A stretch of DNA of 64,000 nt from Macrosoma leucophasiata (GCA_036365455.1 JAWQUS010000030.1:6820001-6884000); one strand, 5' to 3'. Shown: positions 21,411-32,983, counted from the first letter of the stretch. Program-made: numbers and translations. The notes: generated from the letters alone by a model not told the origin.

Positions 21411-21742
21411 ATAAAAGGCTAGTTCGGTGAGCTTAGTCACGTCAAAAACCAGTCTAGTATCACAGTCTTTAATGTATCTATTTTAACAAGTCACTGACGA
21501 TTGGTGTGGCGAGATGTGTCAACAGTGTGGCGGAGTGTGGCTAGCAAAGTATGTCTACGATGTGTGAACGCGCGTGCGGCGACCGGCCGGCGGCTAATCC
21601 GTGCCCGCTTATTACATCCCACAGTAGCACACGGATTGAAACCGCAGCTATTGCCCCTCGATTTCTGCAGCCCCATCGATCTATAGTTTCGTTATCAAAT
21701 TTTCACACGGGCCTCCGCTCGCACCAAGATTGACTTTATTTG
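21411..21742 (+). promoter_or_regulatory. Possible core promoter and non-coding first exon
   Basis: A TATA-like ATAAAAGG (21411-21418) lies about 24-31 nt upstream of initiator-like TTAGTCA and GTCA sequences (21433-21444). About 300 bp of CpG-rich sequence follows, then GTAAGTATA at 21742, a donor-like site. The short frames inside are not convincing proteins. Motif reading only. Confidence 0.25.
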
Positions 21743-22909
21743 AGTAAGTATAACCGCAGAGCTACGCCCGACGCTACGCTGCGCGCGGTCACCGCCGCCT
21801 CGACCCCGCTTTGCAATACAAAGCTCCAGTTTTTCAACAACAACCACTCGATCTCAATTCACATCGGGTATTGTAATGTAAAACAGTGTAACCATCGCCG
21901 CGGCAACGCTTCTTGGCCGGTAGCCAATCATGGCGCCCGAGATTATTGATCATCGAAATTGATCAATCAAATCGAAAATATCGTACCGGAAATAAGGTGC
22001 GATGTAATATTATGTTGTTCAACGAATTGAATGTTTTCTAAAATTGATTTCTGTCTTAATTCAAACGTTTACCAAGTAACAGGTGTGAAAATTGGCTTGT
22101 CTAATATAAAACATTTTGTTTTTTTAAAGATTAGCTTTCCCTTTTCAGGAACTTTAAAATAACTACAAACCAAATATAAAAACGTAGTCAAAGTACCTAA
22201 GATTTCAACATGTTTCAGAGGTAACTTCGTGAGTTATCCTTATGTTGGTTCTAAGTAGTTCTAACCGAGAGGAAAGGAATCGAATCGGATATGATATGAT
22301 CATAAAACCGTTTTGTTGTGACACATATCTAAACCTATTTTCACGCCAGTATAACACCGTTTTAAGCGCAGCCTCCTAAAATATAGATTCAAGTCTGATC
22401 ATAAAATACAATCATACATTACTGGGTACGAAATGAGAATTATTACTGAGTGCGTAATTAGCGTGCCGTGCTCTCTTGCTGTGTATCGTCGTAATGACAT
22501 TGTGTCGGCGCGGCGTCTGTTTTTTCTTTGTATCATTTTTGATGTTATTGTTATTACTCTTCTAGACCATCCAGAGGTCAGTGAACGTAGCGTCAACCCG
22601 GCTAGAGTTGGGTTGGCTTGATGGATTCTGTTATTGTCTTAGACATTAGGACCTGGGATGAATGTAGTATTCCTGAGCTTATTGGGCATTTAATTTTGGT
22701 ATTACTTTTCTGATTTATATTTATTTATTGAGTACAAAGCGTTATCTATCCGGTTATGAACTGAAGTGGAAATAGTACCTACGGTTTTTTTCATGTTTGT
22801 TAGAAACATCATCATCATCTGTAGATTATAAGAAGACATTTAGTGCGACATTAGATAGTAGATCACAGATTATTTTGTTTTGACAGGTTCATTAGCAAAA
22901 AAGAAAAAG
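21743..22909. other. Gene-free sequence
   Basis: The CpG-rich part continues to about 21950, then AT-rich unique sequence follows. No recognised gene. Confidence 0.4.
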
Positions 22910-23130
22910 CACACCGCGGACAATCCGCCAAAATTCCATACAAACGATTAATTTGGTCTCTATTACACAGACATCAATCAGTGACGTGTATTTACACGTG
23001 CACCTGTGTGCGTAGCACGTAGAAAATACCAACTGTCGCCCATAAGAGGGGAGGAGGTTGGGTGAGGCATGGCAATCGGGCGGGACGTCGAAGTGTCCAT
23101 TCTATACGTAGTATTATTACATATTCTCTG
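22910..23130 (+). mobile_element. Family B element
   Basis: Full-length copy, CACACCGCGGACAATCCGCC to ACATATTCTCTG. No clear flanking duplication. Confidence 0.85.
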
Positions 23131-23154
23131 ATTATGGGTAACCTCTTCTAAACT

Positions 23155-23402
23155 GCCTCAGTTGTAGCAGACTGTGTTTAATCCCCAGGGCGGGCTATCA
23201 GAGATAAAGGTGTATTATTCTTCTCTCCGTCTCTGGTGTGTGGTTTTCCTGTCATCCTCGGCGTTTAGTAAAATGTCCAGAGATGTCCATAGGCTCCCCC
23301 CTGTTTGTAACATGGGCCAAAAGATAACCGGCGAATCGTGGATGTACTTATGCCTCTGAATCTGCCTATTACATGTGCCAATATAAGGGTGAAGTCACGT
23401 TT
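23155..23402 (+). mobile_element. Family F SINE, diverged
   Basis: Shares 'ctatcagagataaaggtgta', 'catgggccaaaagataaccg' and 'gcgaatcgtggatg' with the F consensus. Box B is decayed. Confidence 0.7.
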
Positions 23403-23798
23403 CAACTTATTAAAAAGTCAGCCCATTTGGTAGGTACTGATGATTTCTTAGAAATTTGCTAGAGGTGTTATTAAACAAAGATTGAGAAAATATGTATGAA
23501 AAAAAAATTGTACGAGAACATTCTGATATTTATTAAAAATTTAATAAAAGCTCACAATATAAATATAAATTATTTTCAAGTTATGGTTAATCTACGGTGG
23601 ACACTTACCTAAGTGATGATATACCTACCTACTAGATACCTAAGTGTGCGTTGAAATACAAAGTTGTATTTATTTAAATGTAAACAACCAAAGACTGCGT
23701 TTGTGGATGTTTCAAAAACACTAAACACAAGACACTTTTGAAAGTCAAAGTTATACTATTATATTTATTTTTCGCAATAACACATGCGAGTGAACTTT
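23403..23798. other. AT-rich gene-free sequence
   Basis: The stretch 'ttcaacttattaaagagtca..tttggtaggtactgatgatt' (about 23400-23455) recurs at 24847-24905, a small dispersed repeat. Nothing else is recognised. Confidence 0.4.
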
Positions 23799-24037
23799 AA
23801 GAGGTAAGTAACCTGCAATAAAGTAAACTTGACTTTAGAAATTAAAGAAAATTTGACTTCGGGCAGGAATGCCTGCGACCTCAGGATAACCAGTCCAGCC
23901 GCTTTACCACTAAGCTAAGGAAGTCCTGAAGACTGACTGACTGAAGACTTCGGTAGCTTAGTGTCAAATTTTTCTTTCCGTTTTTTCTTTAATTTCTAAT
24001 GTCAAAGTTAACTTATTTGCAGGTTACTTACCTCTTA
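23799..24037. repeat. Foldback pair built around a tRNA-like SINE head
   Basis: The arms at about 23799-23865 and 23965-24037 are inverted copies ('aagaggtaagtaacctgcaa', 'agaaattaaagaaaa'). The middle holds a minus SINE head of the 3125-3222 family and, inverted next to it, a shortened plus piece 'ttcggtagcttagtg'. Confidence 0.75.
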
Positions 24038-25484
24038 AATATCACAATAAAAATATATTTAGCTCAAAAAAAATACGTTGAATATAATTTGTACAAGTTT
24101 CCCATTGTTTATACCGGGAATCGTATATTACAGGTGTGGGGCCGGCGCGGGCGCCTGCAAGGTGTTCCATCAACTGCTATAATTGGATCGCTTCGATTGT
24201 ATGTATGAGCTAAGTTTGAGTTAACTACGGAATCTACAGATATAAGAATGAATCTGTTGACAGAGTTAGTTGGTTTCATGTTTCATGTATCATCATCATC
24301 AGTTGACGTGGCGCGGAAGCGGCACCGGGGCTGACCCCCTCTCCTGCGGCTTCTTCTGGCCTGCCATGCAGGTCGGCGTTGGGTGCCCTGGGATGCAAGG
24401 GCTTCGGTGGAGGAGGCACGCGTCGTCAGTCGAGAGAGGGTGGGGGCTTTATACATATTTGTTTTTTTTTTAAATTTTTTTCATGTTTGTATTTTGTTAC
24501 CGGAAGATGATGTCTGACAAGTTACACTTTTCATAACAAGAACTTTTTTCAATTCTTATTGGTAACAAACAAGAACTATAAAAGAGTATTTCGTAGTAGA
24601 TAGTATAGTTTTGAGTAAAGTGGCTTTGACATACTTAACTACGGACGGACAGATAGAAAGACATGACATGTCGAATCTATGCGTATTTTTTGGAGTTGGA
24701 TGTAATTTGAGATTCATCAAAAATAAAACAATGTGATTGAATTCCATAATACATACGTATTATATTGAATTTATTTCGCATTGATACAAAATAATTAATT
24801 AAATAGGTGTCAACAAAGCTTGTGAATACACGGGCCTCCGGTTCTGGGTTTCAACTTATTAAAGAGTCAGCCCATTTGGTAGGTACTGATGATTTCTTAG
24901 ATATTTGGTTGAGGTGTTAGTTGGTTGTGTTTATCGACTGGCCGCATCTTCCGTATCAACCATACGGGGAGCTCTGCATAAAGCACATGTGTTACTATTG
25001 TTAGCTGGTTTACCTTTAGACTCACGAGGAATAATTGGAATTAAGCTTTAAGGTACTCGTAAGCTTGTGTAGTAGTACCTAGCACAGACTAACTTATGAT
25101 AATTTTTTGGATTGTAATAATTATAGAAGTCTCTGTGTTGCCTATTTAAATTGCTTCACCAAAGCTTAACAACTAAACGAGAGCTTGGTAGGTGTAAGTT
25201 AAAGAAGAAAGTAAGAGGTTTTTTGGACTTGGCGGCTCGTCCCGAAACGGCACTAGTCGACTTCACCGGGCAATTGGCTTAAGGCGGGAAGGGCAAAGGG
25301 CTCTTAGGCTAAATAAATTTACAAAACTGCTTAAGGCCTGCTGCTGCCCCCATACATAAAACATATGCGATTAGGGTAATAATAATACTGCACATATTAG
25401 AAATTATATTAAACAAAAAAAAATACGTGTATTCAACTATTTGCGGACGTAGGTACATGACGATCCTACCGCCCACTAAGGCAA
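24038..25484. other. Gene-free sequence with two GC-rich fragments
   Basis: 24118-24190 and 24295-24445 are GC-rich ('ggggccggcgcgggcgcctg', 'gcggaagcggcaccggg') in an AT-rich surround. The second is preceded by a CATCAT microsatellite, which suggests a decayed LINE. No frame supports a product. Confidence 0.35.
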
Positions 25485-25690
25485 TCAGTTAACCGAACAA
25501 TGGCGGTCAAATCATTCTCATAGGGTGGTAGTAAGTGCAATAACGCAAGATGAACAGCAGCGTCCTGCGATAAAACTACCACCACTGCGATCGCCAATCC
25601 GGATGCCAACCGTGGCGAATAAGGCAGATCCCTCTCATGGGGAGGCTTTGGTCCGGCGGTGGACGTCTTTGGGCTGATATCATTGATTAA
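25485..25690 (+). mobile_element. Family D LINE 3'-UTR remnant, best copy
   Basis: Contains 'ataacgcaagatgaacagca', 'cctgcgataaaactaccacc' and 'gtggacgtctttgggctgat', the closest copy to the expected LINE tail. Confidence 0.72.
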
Positions 25691-26407
25691 TTGATTAAAC
25701 TATTTCCATTTCATCGTTTCTTCTCATTCGCAAAGGTAACCGTAGTAAAATAACAAAAGTATTAATGCTGTGAAAGGGATATCAAACTATAATCCAATTC
25801 AATCCCTGAAGTTAAAATGTCGGTACCACTAACAAAATACGGTAGCGGCGATCGTTAATATCTAGCGGTAGCGTAGCGGTAGCGTATATACGCAAGCAAA
25901 CGCTGGTTTCAGTTAATTGTTCATTCAACTATTCCACGCTGTAATGAGGCACGATCTAATGAGAACTTAGCAATCTCGGAGCATTCAAAGTTGACATGCG
26001 CCCGCGCAGCTAAGAGGGGAGAGAGAGGTTAATAATGTGCGTAATGGTGGCATCATTAGGCTTGCGCAGATTGCAGCGCCGTGCTGATGAAAGTCTGTAT
26101 TGCCTTGTAAACGCCCCGCGGTGTGTGAAGACTTACGAAGCGACAGAAGTCAGAGGAATATATTACGAAAAACTAAAATTGCAACTTAATATTTTATTGA
26201 AACTCAAAATGAAAGAGGTTTTAGTAACCTACATTACAGCTGTTGTGTGAAGAGAGAAGGGATTAATAATGCACCTAATGGCGGCGTCATAAGGCCCGCG
26301 CAGATTACAGCGCCGTGCTGATGAAAGTCTATATTGCCTTGTAAACACGACTTGAGACGACGTAGACTTAGCTACAGAAGTCACATTAATTGATTTAGTT
26401 GAGTTAA

Positions 26408-26470
26408 TACTGATGGTAGAGTTCTAGTGACGAGCCTCAAAGGCGTAGGCAACACCGCATTACCTAACGA
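26408..26470 (+). mobile_element. Family A head fragment in array U
   Basis: 'tactgatggtagagttctag' to 'accgcattacctaac'. Confidence 0.65.
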
Positions 26471-27168
26471 CCCGTGGCTAGTGAAGACTTACGAAGCGGC
26501 GGTACACAGGAATTTACTTAACTATATCTTTTAGTTTAATACAGTTTTTTTTTATTCAAAATGAAGGAGGTTATTAATTTTACAACTTAGGTTTATAGTG
26601 TGAAGGGAGGGGATAATTACGAGCGTAATCGCAGTGTCATTAGGAGAGCATGGCAGCGGCATGAGTCTGTATCTTTGTAAGCTTGTGAAGACTAAAGATG
26701 TGACAGGAAACATAAAATGGCAACTACATTTTTTTTGTTCTCACATTTAAATAATTCAACTTTAAGGAGATTACGGATTTTAAAGATGACATAGCTATTC
26801 ACATGACATGTGTCCCTTTACGAAACGACTTACGAAGCGATAAAAGTCACAGGAATTTATCAGGAAAAAATAAATTGTTGTTAAGGTTATTTCTTTTATT
26901 CAAAATTAAAGAGATTATGAATTTTAAAAAGGATATAACTGTGATTTAGTGTTTGGTTTGAAGGGAGAGGGGATTAATTAAGTGAGTGATGGGAGCCTCA
27001 TGGCAGCGACGCACGTCCGTGCTGATGAGAGTCTTTCTTGCTTTGTAAACGCCCCGCAGCTTGTGAGTGAAGACTTTCGAAGTAATGAAAGTCACACAAA
27101 ACCATTAATTAAGGTGAACTCAAGACTGACGAGAACTTGACATACTTAGAAGTTTTGTATAAGTAAAG

Positions 27169-27305
27169 AAGGTGGCAAACAAGCATGCAGCTCACATTGA
27201 TGGTTAGTGAATACTGTAGCATAGAAATATCTGCATAAAAACCAGAGATTCCAATGCAGATGAGTTGCTTAGGTCTATGATGTCTCTGTGCCGGAATAAA
27301 ATTAC
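27169..27305 (-). mobile_element. Family A tail fragment in array U
   Basis: 'ggtggcaaacaagcatgcag' to 'gtctctgtgccggaa', reversed. Confidence 0.75.
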
Positions 27306-27796
27306 TAGTGTTATATGTATTAATTTCCTTATGTGTTAAGGGTCCCAGACCTACCCAAAGACAAGCTGGGAGTTAAAAATGCAGGTTGATTGATTTCAGA
27401 ATTGTCATTCACTGATGCCTATTTAGTGAAGGGAGATGAAATTAATTATGAGCGTAAAGGCAAAATCATTAGGCGCTTACGCGGAATGCAGCGCCAGTTG
27501 ACGAAATTCTGATTTGCATTGTAAACGCCCCATGAAGTGTTAAGGCTTTCGAAGTGACAGACAGAAATAATTCGAAATGTACGAAGAGTGAGAGACAATT
27601 TGAATTGAAAATGTATAATTGTTTCTTTTTTAGTTGACTCCAACTCCGACATAGAGAAAGGCACATAGTTTTTAGTAGTAAACAAGGAACCCTTATATTA
27701 TTTCTAATCAGAACTATGTGCGATAATATTCAACATATACTTAATGTAACGTGCGTAGGTAATTAAAAGGTTCTACCAGTTCTTTGATTTTCAAAT

Positions 27797-27955
27797 GAAA
27801 CTAGTTTTCGGATTTATCTCGCGCTTAAATGATTAGTAATAATCAACCCGACGAATCGGTTGCCTTTTATGATTTTTTTTAAAGATGAGAGACAAAGAGG
27901 CAAATCAATTAAGTAATGTCTAAGTCTAAGCCATTGGAGCTCTACCAGTAGTAAT
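27797..27955 (-). repeat. Family Y piece followed by a family A head piece
   Basis: 27797-27870 resembles 1350-1430 ('cggatttatctcgcgc', 'aatcaacccgacg'). 27905-27955 is a reversed, worn family A head ('attggagctctaccagtag'). Confidence 0.55.
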
Positions 27956-28427
27956 ATCTATGTATGGACAGCTTTACATATTTATAACTATTTTTATTAG
28001 TTAAATAAGTTCAAATTAAACGCACATTCCGATTACATTGCAAGAAAGTGAAATTTTAAATCATTTTTTTCTTTTAAGATTTAACTGTAGGCAGGTCTAA
28101 TAGTTTGTTGAGGTAATATCTCGCAGCTTGTCTGCAAATAAGGCGGCAGTCAGTTAAAGGGTTGTGCTGTTGCGATGTAATGGACGGGCGCGGATATTAA
28201 ATTATTAATCTTACAACCCTGGACACTTGCTATTTTACATTAATTATGTTAACAAATTCATTTACTTATTGTGTGTAAGAGAATTCCAGTGTGAATAAAG
28301 TAACACTATAATTTAGATTAGATTACTTATATTTTTATCTTCCTTCTAAAAAGAAACAGGGTCTCTATTTATTTTAATATTTTGTCTCTAACAAACGACT
28401 ATGTATAAAGAAAACTCATATAGACGC
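27956..28427. other. Gene-free sequence
   Basis: A GC-richer unique stretch at about 28105-28190 (ctcgcagcttgtctgcaaat onward) stands out from AT-rich flanks. No exon is recognised. Confidence 0.35.
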
Positions 28428-28610
28428 ATTGTACGGCCCTGACCCCCGCAATTTCCGGCACAGAGGCATAACACCTTAGGCCTCAGGAGTGGTAACCCAT
28501 CTGCATTTTGACCTTGGTCTTTGTGTGGGTGTCTATAGGCTGCAGTCATCACTTAACACCAATGTGAGCTGCATGCTTGTTTGCCATTTCAATTTCATAC
28601 AAAAAAAAAT
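28428..28610 (+). mobile_element. Family A retroposon, 5'-truncated
   Basis: Starts at 'attgtacggccctg' in mid-element and keeps the A-tailed end. Confidence 0.85.
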
Positions 28611-29237
28611 TGTATGATTTTTACTAAAGGAATATTTTAATAAGAGTTGTAGTCGTCGATAGTAAGTAGGAAAATATATCGTAGTTATCATGTCAATATT
28701 ATGTGTTGTGTTTCATCAGCACCAATTTTATATTCTTACGAATACTATGATTTTTGCTAAACGAAACAAAATTCTTGTGGCAAAAAATATTTTTATCACT
28801 GACTAAACTCTGTATCACTTTAACAGTACAAGAGTAAAGAAATTATTCTCAGACCTACCACATTAATAATAAAAACATTTTTTTTGTCATTTTTTAATTT
28901 ATTTTATTCATAAAAATCAAAATCAATCAAAATGTTCGAAGAAAAAGTTTGGACGCCGTTTTGGTTAATTTGGTTACAAAAACAGGGATATGAGAATTTT
29001 TTATCATAGTTATTAGTTTTACGTCCTACAGAAGACGTTGCAAAGTATATACTAATAATATATTGAAATTAAAATACCTAAATGATAGGAAAATTCTCGT
29101 AATAAATTATGTTATTATAAACGAAATCTATATATATATATATAGATCTATTGACGTAAATACGAATTTGTTAACGTCACGCATGCCTCAGAATTAAATG
29201 TATTATGGTATTTTTACACTTAATTTTAAGGCATTCG

Positions 29238-29446
29238 TGAACCGCGAAACAATAACGTCAATAAAGCGCGTCACACACCACCACCACAGGTTTTTTACAC
29301 GCGGTTTTACAGGTGCTGGAAGTTTGATAGAATGTTCCAATCAACATGTATGGCGTGTGCCTTGCAATGGCACGTGGCTGCGAATGTGTGTTCCTGAGAC
29401 TAACTTACTTATGCAGGGTAGGGGAAGTTCTTTTGTGTTCTAATAA
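29238..29446 (+). repeat. Module V, copy 1
   Basis: One of four diverged copies in 3.5 kb. Landmarks: 'accgcgaaacaataacgtca', 'ataaagcgcgtcacac', 'acacgcggttttacaggtgc', 'ggaagtttgatagaatgttc' and 'atggcgtgtgcctt'. Related to 30111, 32026 and 32517. Confidence 0.7.
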
Positions 29447-29629
29447 TCTATATACAGGTATTTAAAAGCAAAGAGTCAATTATCACTAAAACTCAAAAAC
29501 CGTACAACGATGAAAGGAGATGGTCCCAAAAATTTATGGAGTTGTTCGTAAAATAATAGTTGAAAATTATTCTCAACAATTTCTGACTATCAATTTTAGT
29601 AAATGTAATGTAGTTTTTTCGTTAAAAAA

Positions 29630-29690
29630 AAGATCCGGACGAATTGAGAACCTCCTCCTTTTTTTGGAAGTCGGGTAAAAATACAAAATG
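29630..29690 (+). repeat. Fragment of a dispersed repeat 3' end
   Basis: 'gacgaattgagaacctcctc' then T-rich and 'gaagtcgggtaaaaa'. The same end type is at 57200-57283. Confidence 0.5.
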
Positions 29691-29869
29691 GTACCTAATA
29701 CAAAAATATGGTGATGGCGATTGACAATTCTTTTGACAAATTTGTCATCTCATGTCACAGGTTTATGAGTGTACAAATTGCCATAATCAGTAAAAAAGAA
29801 CTCGATTAAACAATGACATCCATGTTTTAATCAAATTAACTATATTTTAGTTAAACTATCTTCGTAGCA

Positions 29870-29916
29870 TTTTATATATTTATTACATCACGGACGAAGA
29901 CACGGTCAATAGCTAG
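29870..29916 (+). mobile_element. Helitron-like 3' end
   Basis: 'cggacgaagacacggtcaat' then AGCTAG before T. The 5' limit is unknown. Confidence 0.4.
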
Positions 29917-30110
29917 TTGCAATAACGAAGTATTTTATTTTTTAATAGTAGTAATAATCAGCAAAAGTAGCAAATGATCAGCTTATATAATTGATGATAC
30001 CTAATTGGAACAGATGAAAAAGAAAATTATATAGTAGGTAGTTCTAAATGAGGGTACAAATTTTCTACTTCCTACTTCTGGAACCCATTAAGCTTACTTC
30101 ATGGTTGCGA

Positions 30111-30314
30111 AGGAAAAATAAATCGGGAAACAATGACATCGTTAAGGTGCGCCACACGCCAAATGTTTGTACGCGCGGTTTCACACGTGAGTTTTGTTCA
30201 ATAACCATAATACGTGGCGTGTGCCTGCGACCTGCGACGTTACCAGGCTTTACATTATGTTTCCTGAGACTGCCTTTATGTGGCAAAAGGGAAAGTGTTA
30301 TTGAATTACAATAA
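30111..30314 (+). repeat. Module V, copy 2
   Basis: 'aggaaaaataaatcgggaaa', 'caatgacatcgttaaggtgc', 'gccacacgcc', 'cgcgcggtttcacacgtg' and 'acgtggcgtgtgcctgcgac'. Confidence 0.72.
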
Positions 30315-30320
30315 TCTATA

Positions 30321-30740
30321 TCTAGACTTATAATAAAACTGTAGAAGTGTAAATTCTGTACATTAAAAATATTGAAAAAATAAATACCAGGGGATGTTAC
30401 TAAAGCGATACCGAACCCAAATATATGATTAGAATTTTTTTTGTCTGTCTGTCTGTTTGTTCAAGCATCACAGAAAAACTACCGGTCCGATTACAATGAA
30501 ACTTGGTATGATTATACTTTAACCTTTGGCGCACAACACTGGGTACTTTTTATCCCGGAAAAATGTCTGTTTGTCTGTGTGTTTGTGCACGCTAATATCA
30601 GAAACGGCTTATTCGATTTGCGGTTCACTAATATATTGTGGTAAGTTTCACTTAACATTTAGTGTTTGTTTCATGTGAATCGGTTTAGAAATAAAAAAGT
30701 TATGTCAATTTAAAGAATCATAGGATATATATACCTTTTT
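30321..30740 (+). mobile_element. Helitron-like element, family J copy 1
   Basis: Begins TCTAGACTTATAATAAAACT and contains a GTCTGTC tract, 'aaactaccggtccgattaca' and 'ggtactttttatcccggaaa'. Nearly identical to 49114-49536. No CTAG end is seen, so it is 3'-incomplete. Confidence 0.75.
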
Positions 30741-30842
30741 GACGTGTCATAAGAGGTGCCTGTCACCCTAAATGAATAAATGAGTTTCTGATTCTGATTC
30801 ATATCGAATATTTTTAAGCTATTCTGTATCTTATTTCTATCT

Positions 30843-31090
30843 TTTAGGGGGTTTAGTACCTAAAAGGTATAAACGGACCCTACGGATTACTAATCCTCCG
30901 CTGTCTGTCTGTCTGTCTGTCCGTCCGCCCGTCTGTCTGTCATCAGCCTGTATCTCATAAATAGTGATAGGTAGCTAGAAAGCTAACATTTTCACAAATG
31001 ATGTATTACTGATACCGCTATAAAGACAAAATTAATTACTAAAAATAAGAAACTGAAAATGTTAAGGGGTCCAAGGGGGCATACAATTAA
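30843..31090 (+). repeat. Family G, degenerate copy
   Basis: 'gtttagtacctaaaaggta', a 30-bp GTCTGTC tract, and 'gtccaagggggcatacaa', which is also at 49537-49555. Confidence 0.6.
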
Positions 31091-31193
31091 CGTGTTTTTT
31101 TTTTCGTATATTTTTTGCTCGATAATAATAACGGTAGCAAGTAGACGCTTAAAATTTTCACAGAATTTTCAGGTGTTATGTTGTATATTACAT

Positions 31194-31561
31194 TCCGTTG
31201 GTGCGATTGGTGTCGTTGGTGTCATTGGTGTCATGGGTGTCGTTGGTGGCGTTGGTGGCGTAGGTGTTCTTGGTGACTCTGGTGGTGGTGTTGGTGGTGG
31301 TGGTGGTTTTTAGTGGTGATGGAGGCATTGGTGACGTCGGGAATGTTGTTGGTAGTTTTTGATGCGTTGGGGGCATTGGTTGTGGTAGTGGTGGTGGTTT
31401 TGGTGGCGTTGATGTCATTGGTGGCGTAGATGTTTGGTGATGTTGGTGTTGGTGGTGGCGTTGATGGCGTTGGCGGCGTTTGTGGTGGTGACAGTGGTGG
31501 TGCTGATGGTAGATGCGGTGACGATGGTGGTGATGGTGGTGGTGGCGACCACCACCATCAT
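31194..31561 (+). repeat. GGT/GTT-rich trinucleotide repeat
   Basis: About 370 bp with strict 3-bp periodicity (ggtgtcgttggtgtcattgg style). It gives open frames on both strands (Gly/Val-rich on plus, His/Thr-rich on minus), which are products of low complexity and not genes. Confidence 0.9.
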
Positions 31562-31719
31562 GGTTATAAATGCACAACGTTAGTATTCATTTTTTCACTT
31601 GTGCCGGCTCTTACGGAGAGCATATTTATTATGTATAGATCTAGCTTTCATCTGTCATTCTCTGTCAGTAGCACTAATTGACTGAAACTGGCCATACGTC
31701 TAATATCGTATACAGAGAA

Positions 31720-31820
31720 GCATTACTGTAAAGTAGATTGTTTTAGCTATCCAAAATTTATATCCAAAAGCGCTGCCCAAAGTCACTATTCCACGCGAAC
31801 AAAGTCGCAGGCACAGCTAG
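31720..31820 (+). mobile_element. Helitron-like 3' end
   Basis: Ends 'cgcgaacaaagtcgcaggca' then CAGCTAG before T, close to the end of the 13529-14092 element. Confidence 0.5.
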
Positions 31821-32025
31821 TAGAGAATAAATTAAAACATAAACAAATTATTGCATAATATAATATAATATGTTCTAAATTAAAGGACCAAACGAAAATG
31901 GTGGCAAACAAGAATACTGTCACATAATACAGAGCATAATTAAGAATACTGTTGTAAGAGAAAACTACAGTTCTAAGTGTCAATGTATTTTTACTTACAT
32001 ATATAAGCTAACATCATACTTGCAA

Positions 32026-32176
32026 TGGAAAAATAAACCGCGGACTAATGACGTTGTTAAAGCGCAGTTTTCTACGTGCGATTTTAGAGGTGCTGGAAGT
32101 TTGTTACAAACAACACGTGGCATATGTTTGCGACACGCTTGCGACGTAGTCGAGAATGCAGATCAAGCAAAGTTGT
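32026..32176 (+). repeat. Module V, copy 3
   Basis: 'aatggaaaaataaaccgcgg', 'ctaatgacgttgttaaagcg', 'gaggtgctggaagtttgtta' and 'acacgtggcatatg'. Its end is cut by a family A2 fragment. Confidence 0.72.
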
Positions 32177-32197
32177 TAGTTGTGAATGTATTTAACT

Positions 32198-32405
32198 TTT
32201 ACTGGAGTAGAGCTCCAGTGTCATCAGGGACGTAGCTACCACACACTATTGTATCTGCCGCCAAATAGACGTATCATTATCGTGTACTGCTTACATGCAT
32301 TTCCTACTCAGCTGCAGATATACTACTTAATTCGGTGGTAGCGGGTAAAGAGGGGAAAGAGGGCGTACCTCTAGATCCGACATGAGAACTCTACCACCAG
32401 TAACA
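32198..32405. mobile_element. Two family A fragments in opposite orientation
   Basis: A plus head (32198-32290, 'ctggagtagagctccagtg', 'ctgccgccaaatag') is followed by a minus head (about 32312-32405, ending 'gaactctaccaccagt'). Confidence 0.6.
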
Positions 32406-32516
32406 AATAACTTCTTCTAGGACCCAAAATTCTTTTTTGAATCCAATGTTAATAATAATACGTTCATAGCGCCAAGACTTTGGTGAATTGTCATCACATA
32501 AATCTTATTTTAAAGT

Positions 32517-32690
32517 AATACTTGCGACGTAAAAAAAATAACCACAACAGTGACGTCATTAAAGCGTGTCAAATGTTGAAGGTTAATTTTGCTACGTTCA
32601 GTTTGATAAGTTGTTCAAATCAACTTATGCGGCATGCACGAATCCACGTGACACTCGCGTAAAAAGCTCGTAGGTCGCTGGCAAATTAAA
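32517..32690 (+). repeat. Module V, copy 4
   Basis: 'acttgcgacgtaaaaaaaat', 'cagtgacgtcattaaagcgt', 'gttcaaatcaacttatgcgg' and 'ccacgtgacactcgcg'. It is the most diverged copy and contains a perfect TGACGTCA palindrome. Confidence 0.65.
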
Positions 32691-32983
32691 AAAAAAGATA
32701 GAAAAAAAGCTTAGTATTCAAATAAAAATACTTCAAGATTATTTGTATAGATAGTAGATAGGTTTATATTATTATTCCGGTTTGAAGTAGTAATTGCTTT
32801 ACAGCTTCAATCAGCTTTTGATGTAAGGGAATGATAACAGAACAGGGGATAAAGTGAAGATAATAAGTCCTTAATAACAACTGTAACAGTTGATTGGATT
32901 AAATATGGTTAGGTCTTGATACCATCAAGGTGTGATGTCAACCAACAAAATTATCCACATAATCTTATCTTAATATATATAAA

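Larger units (their letters stand above)
26012..27580 (+). repeat. Array U: five diverged tandem modules
   Basis: Modules start near 26012, 26249, 26602, 26961 and 27427. Each opens with a purine-rich 'gaagggagaggggattaat'-like stretch. A GC-rich core follows ('cagcgccgtgctgatgaaag', 'ccttgtaaacgccccgc') and then 'gaagacttacgaagcga'. The tail is AT-rich with 'attcaaaatgaaagagg'. Spacing grows from about 237 to about 466 bp because family A pieces have inserted (26408-26470, 27169-27305). No frame is shared by the modules. Function unknown. Confidence 0.8.

Noticed and set aside
22550..22590. Microexon between cttctag and gtcagtg
   Set aside because: Only 11 nt, with no other support; chance splice-like strings.
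26012..27580. C/D snoRNA or microRNA cluster
   Set aside because: The TGATGA in the core resembles a C box, but no D box, terminal stem or consistent hairpin was found in the modules. Kept only as an unexplained array.
31059..31681. His/Thr-rich and Gly/Val-rich frames
   Set aside because: Translation of a GGT/GTT trinucleotide repeat on both strands; low complexity only.
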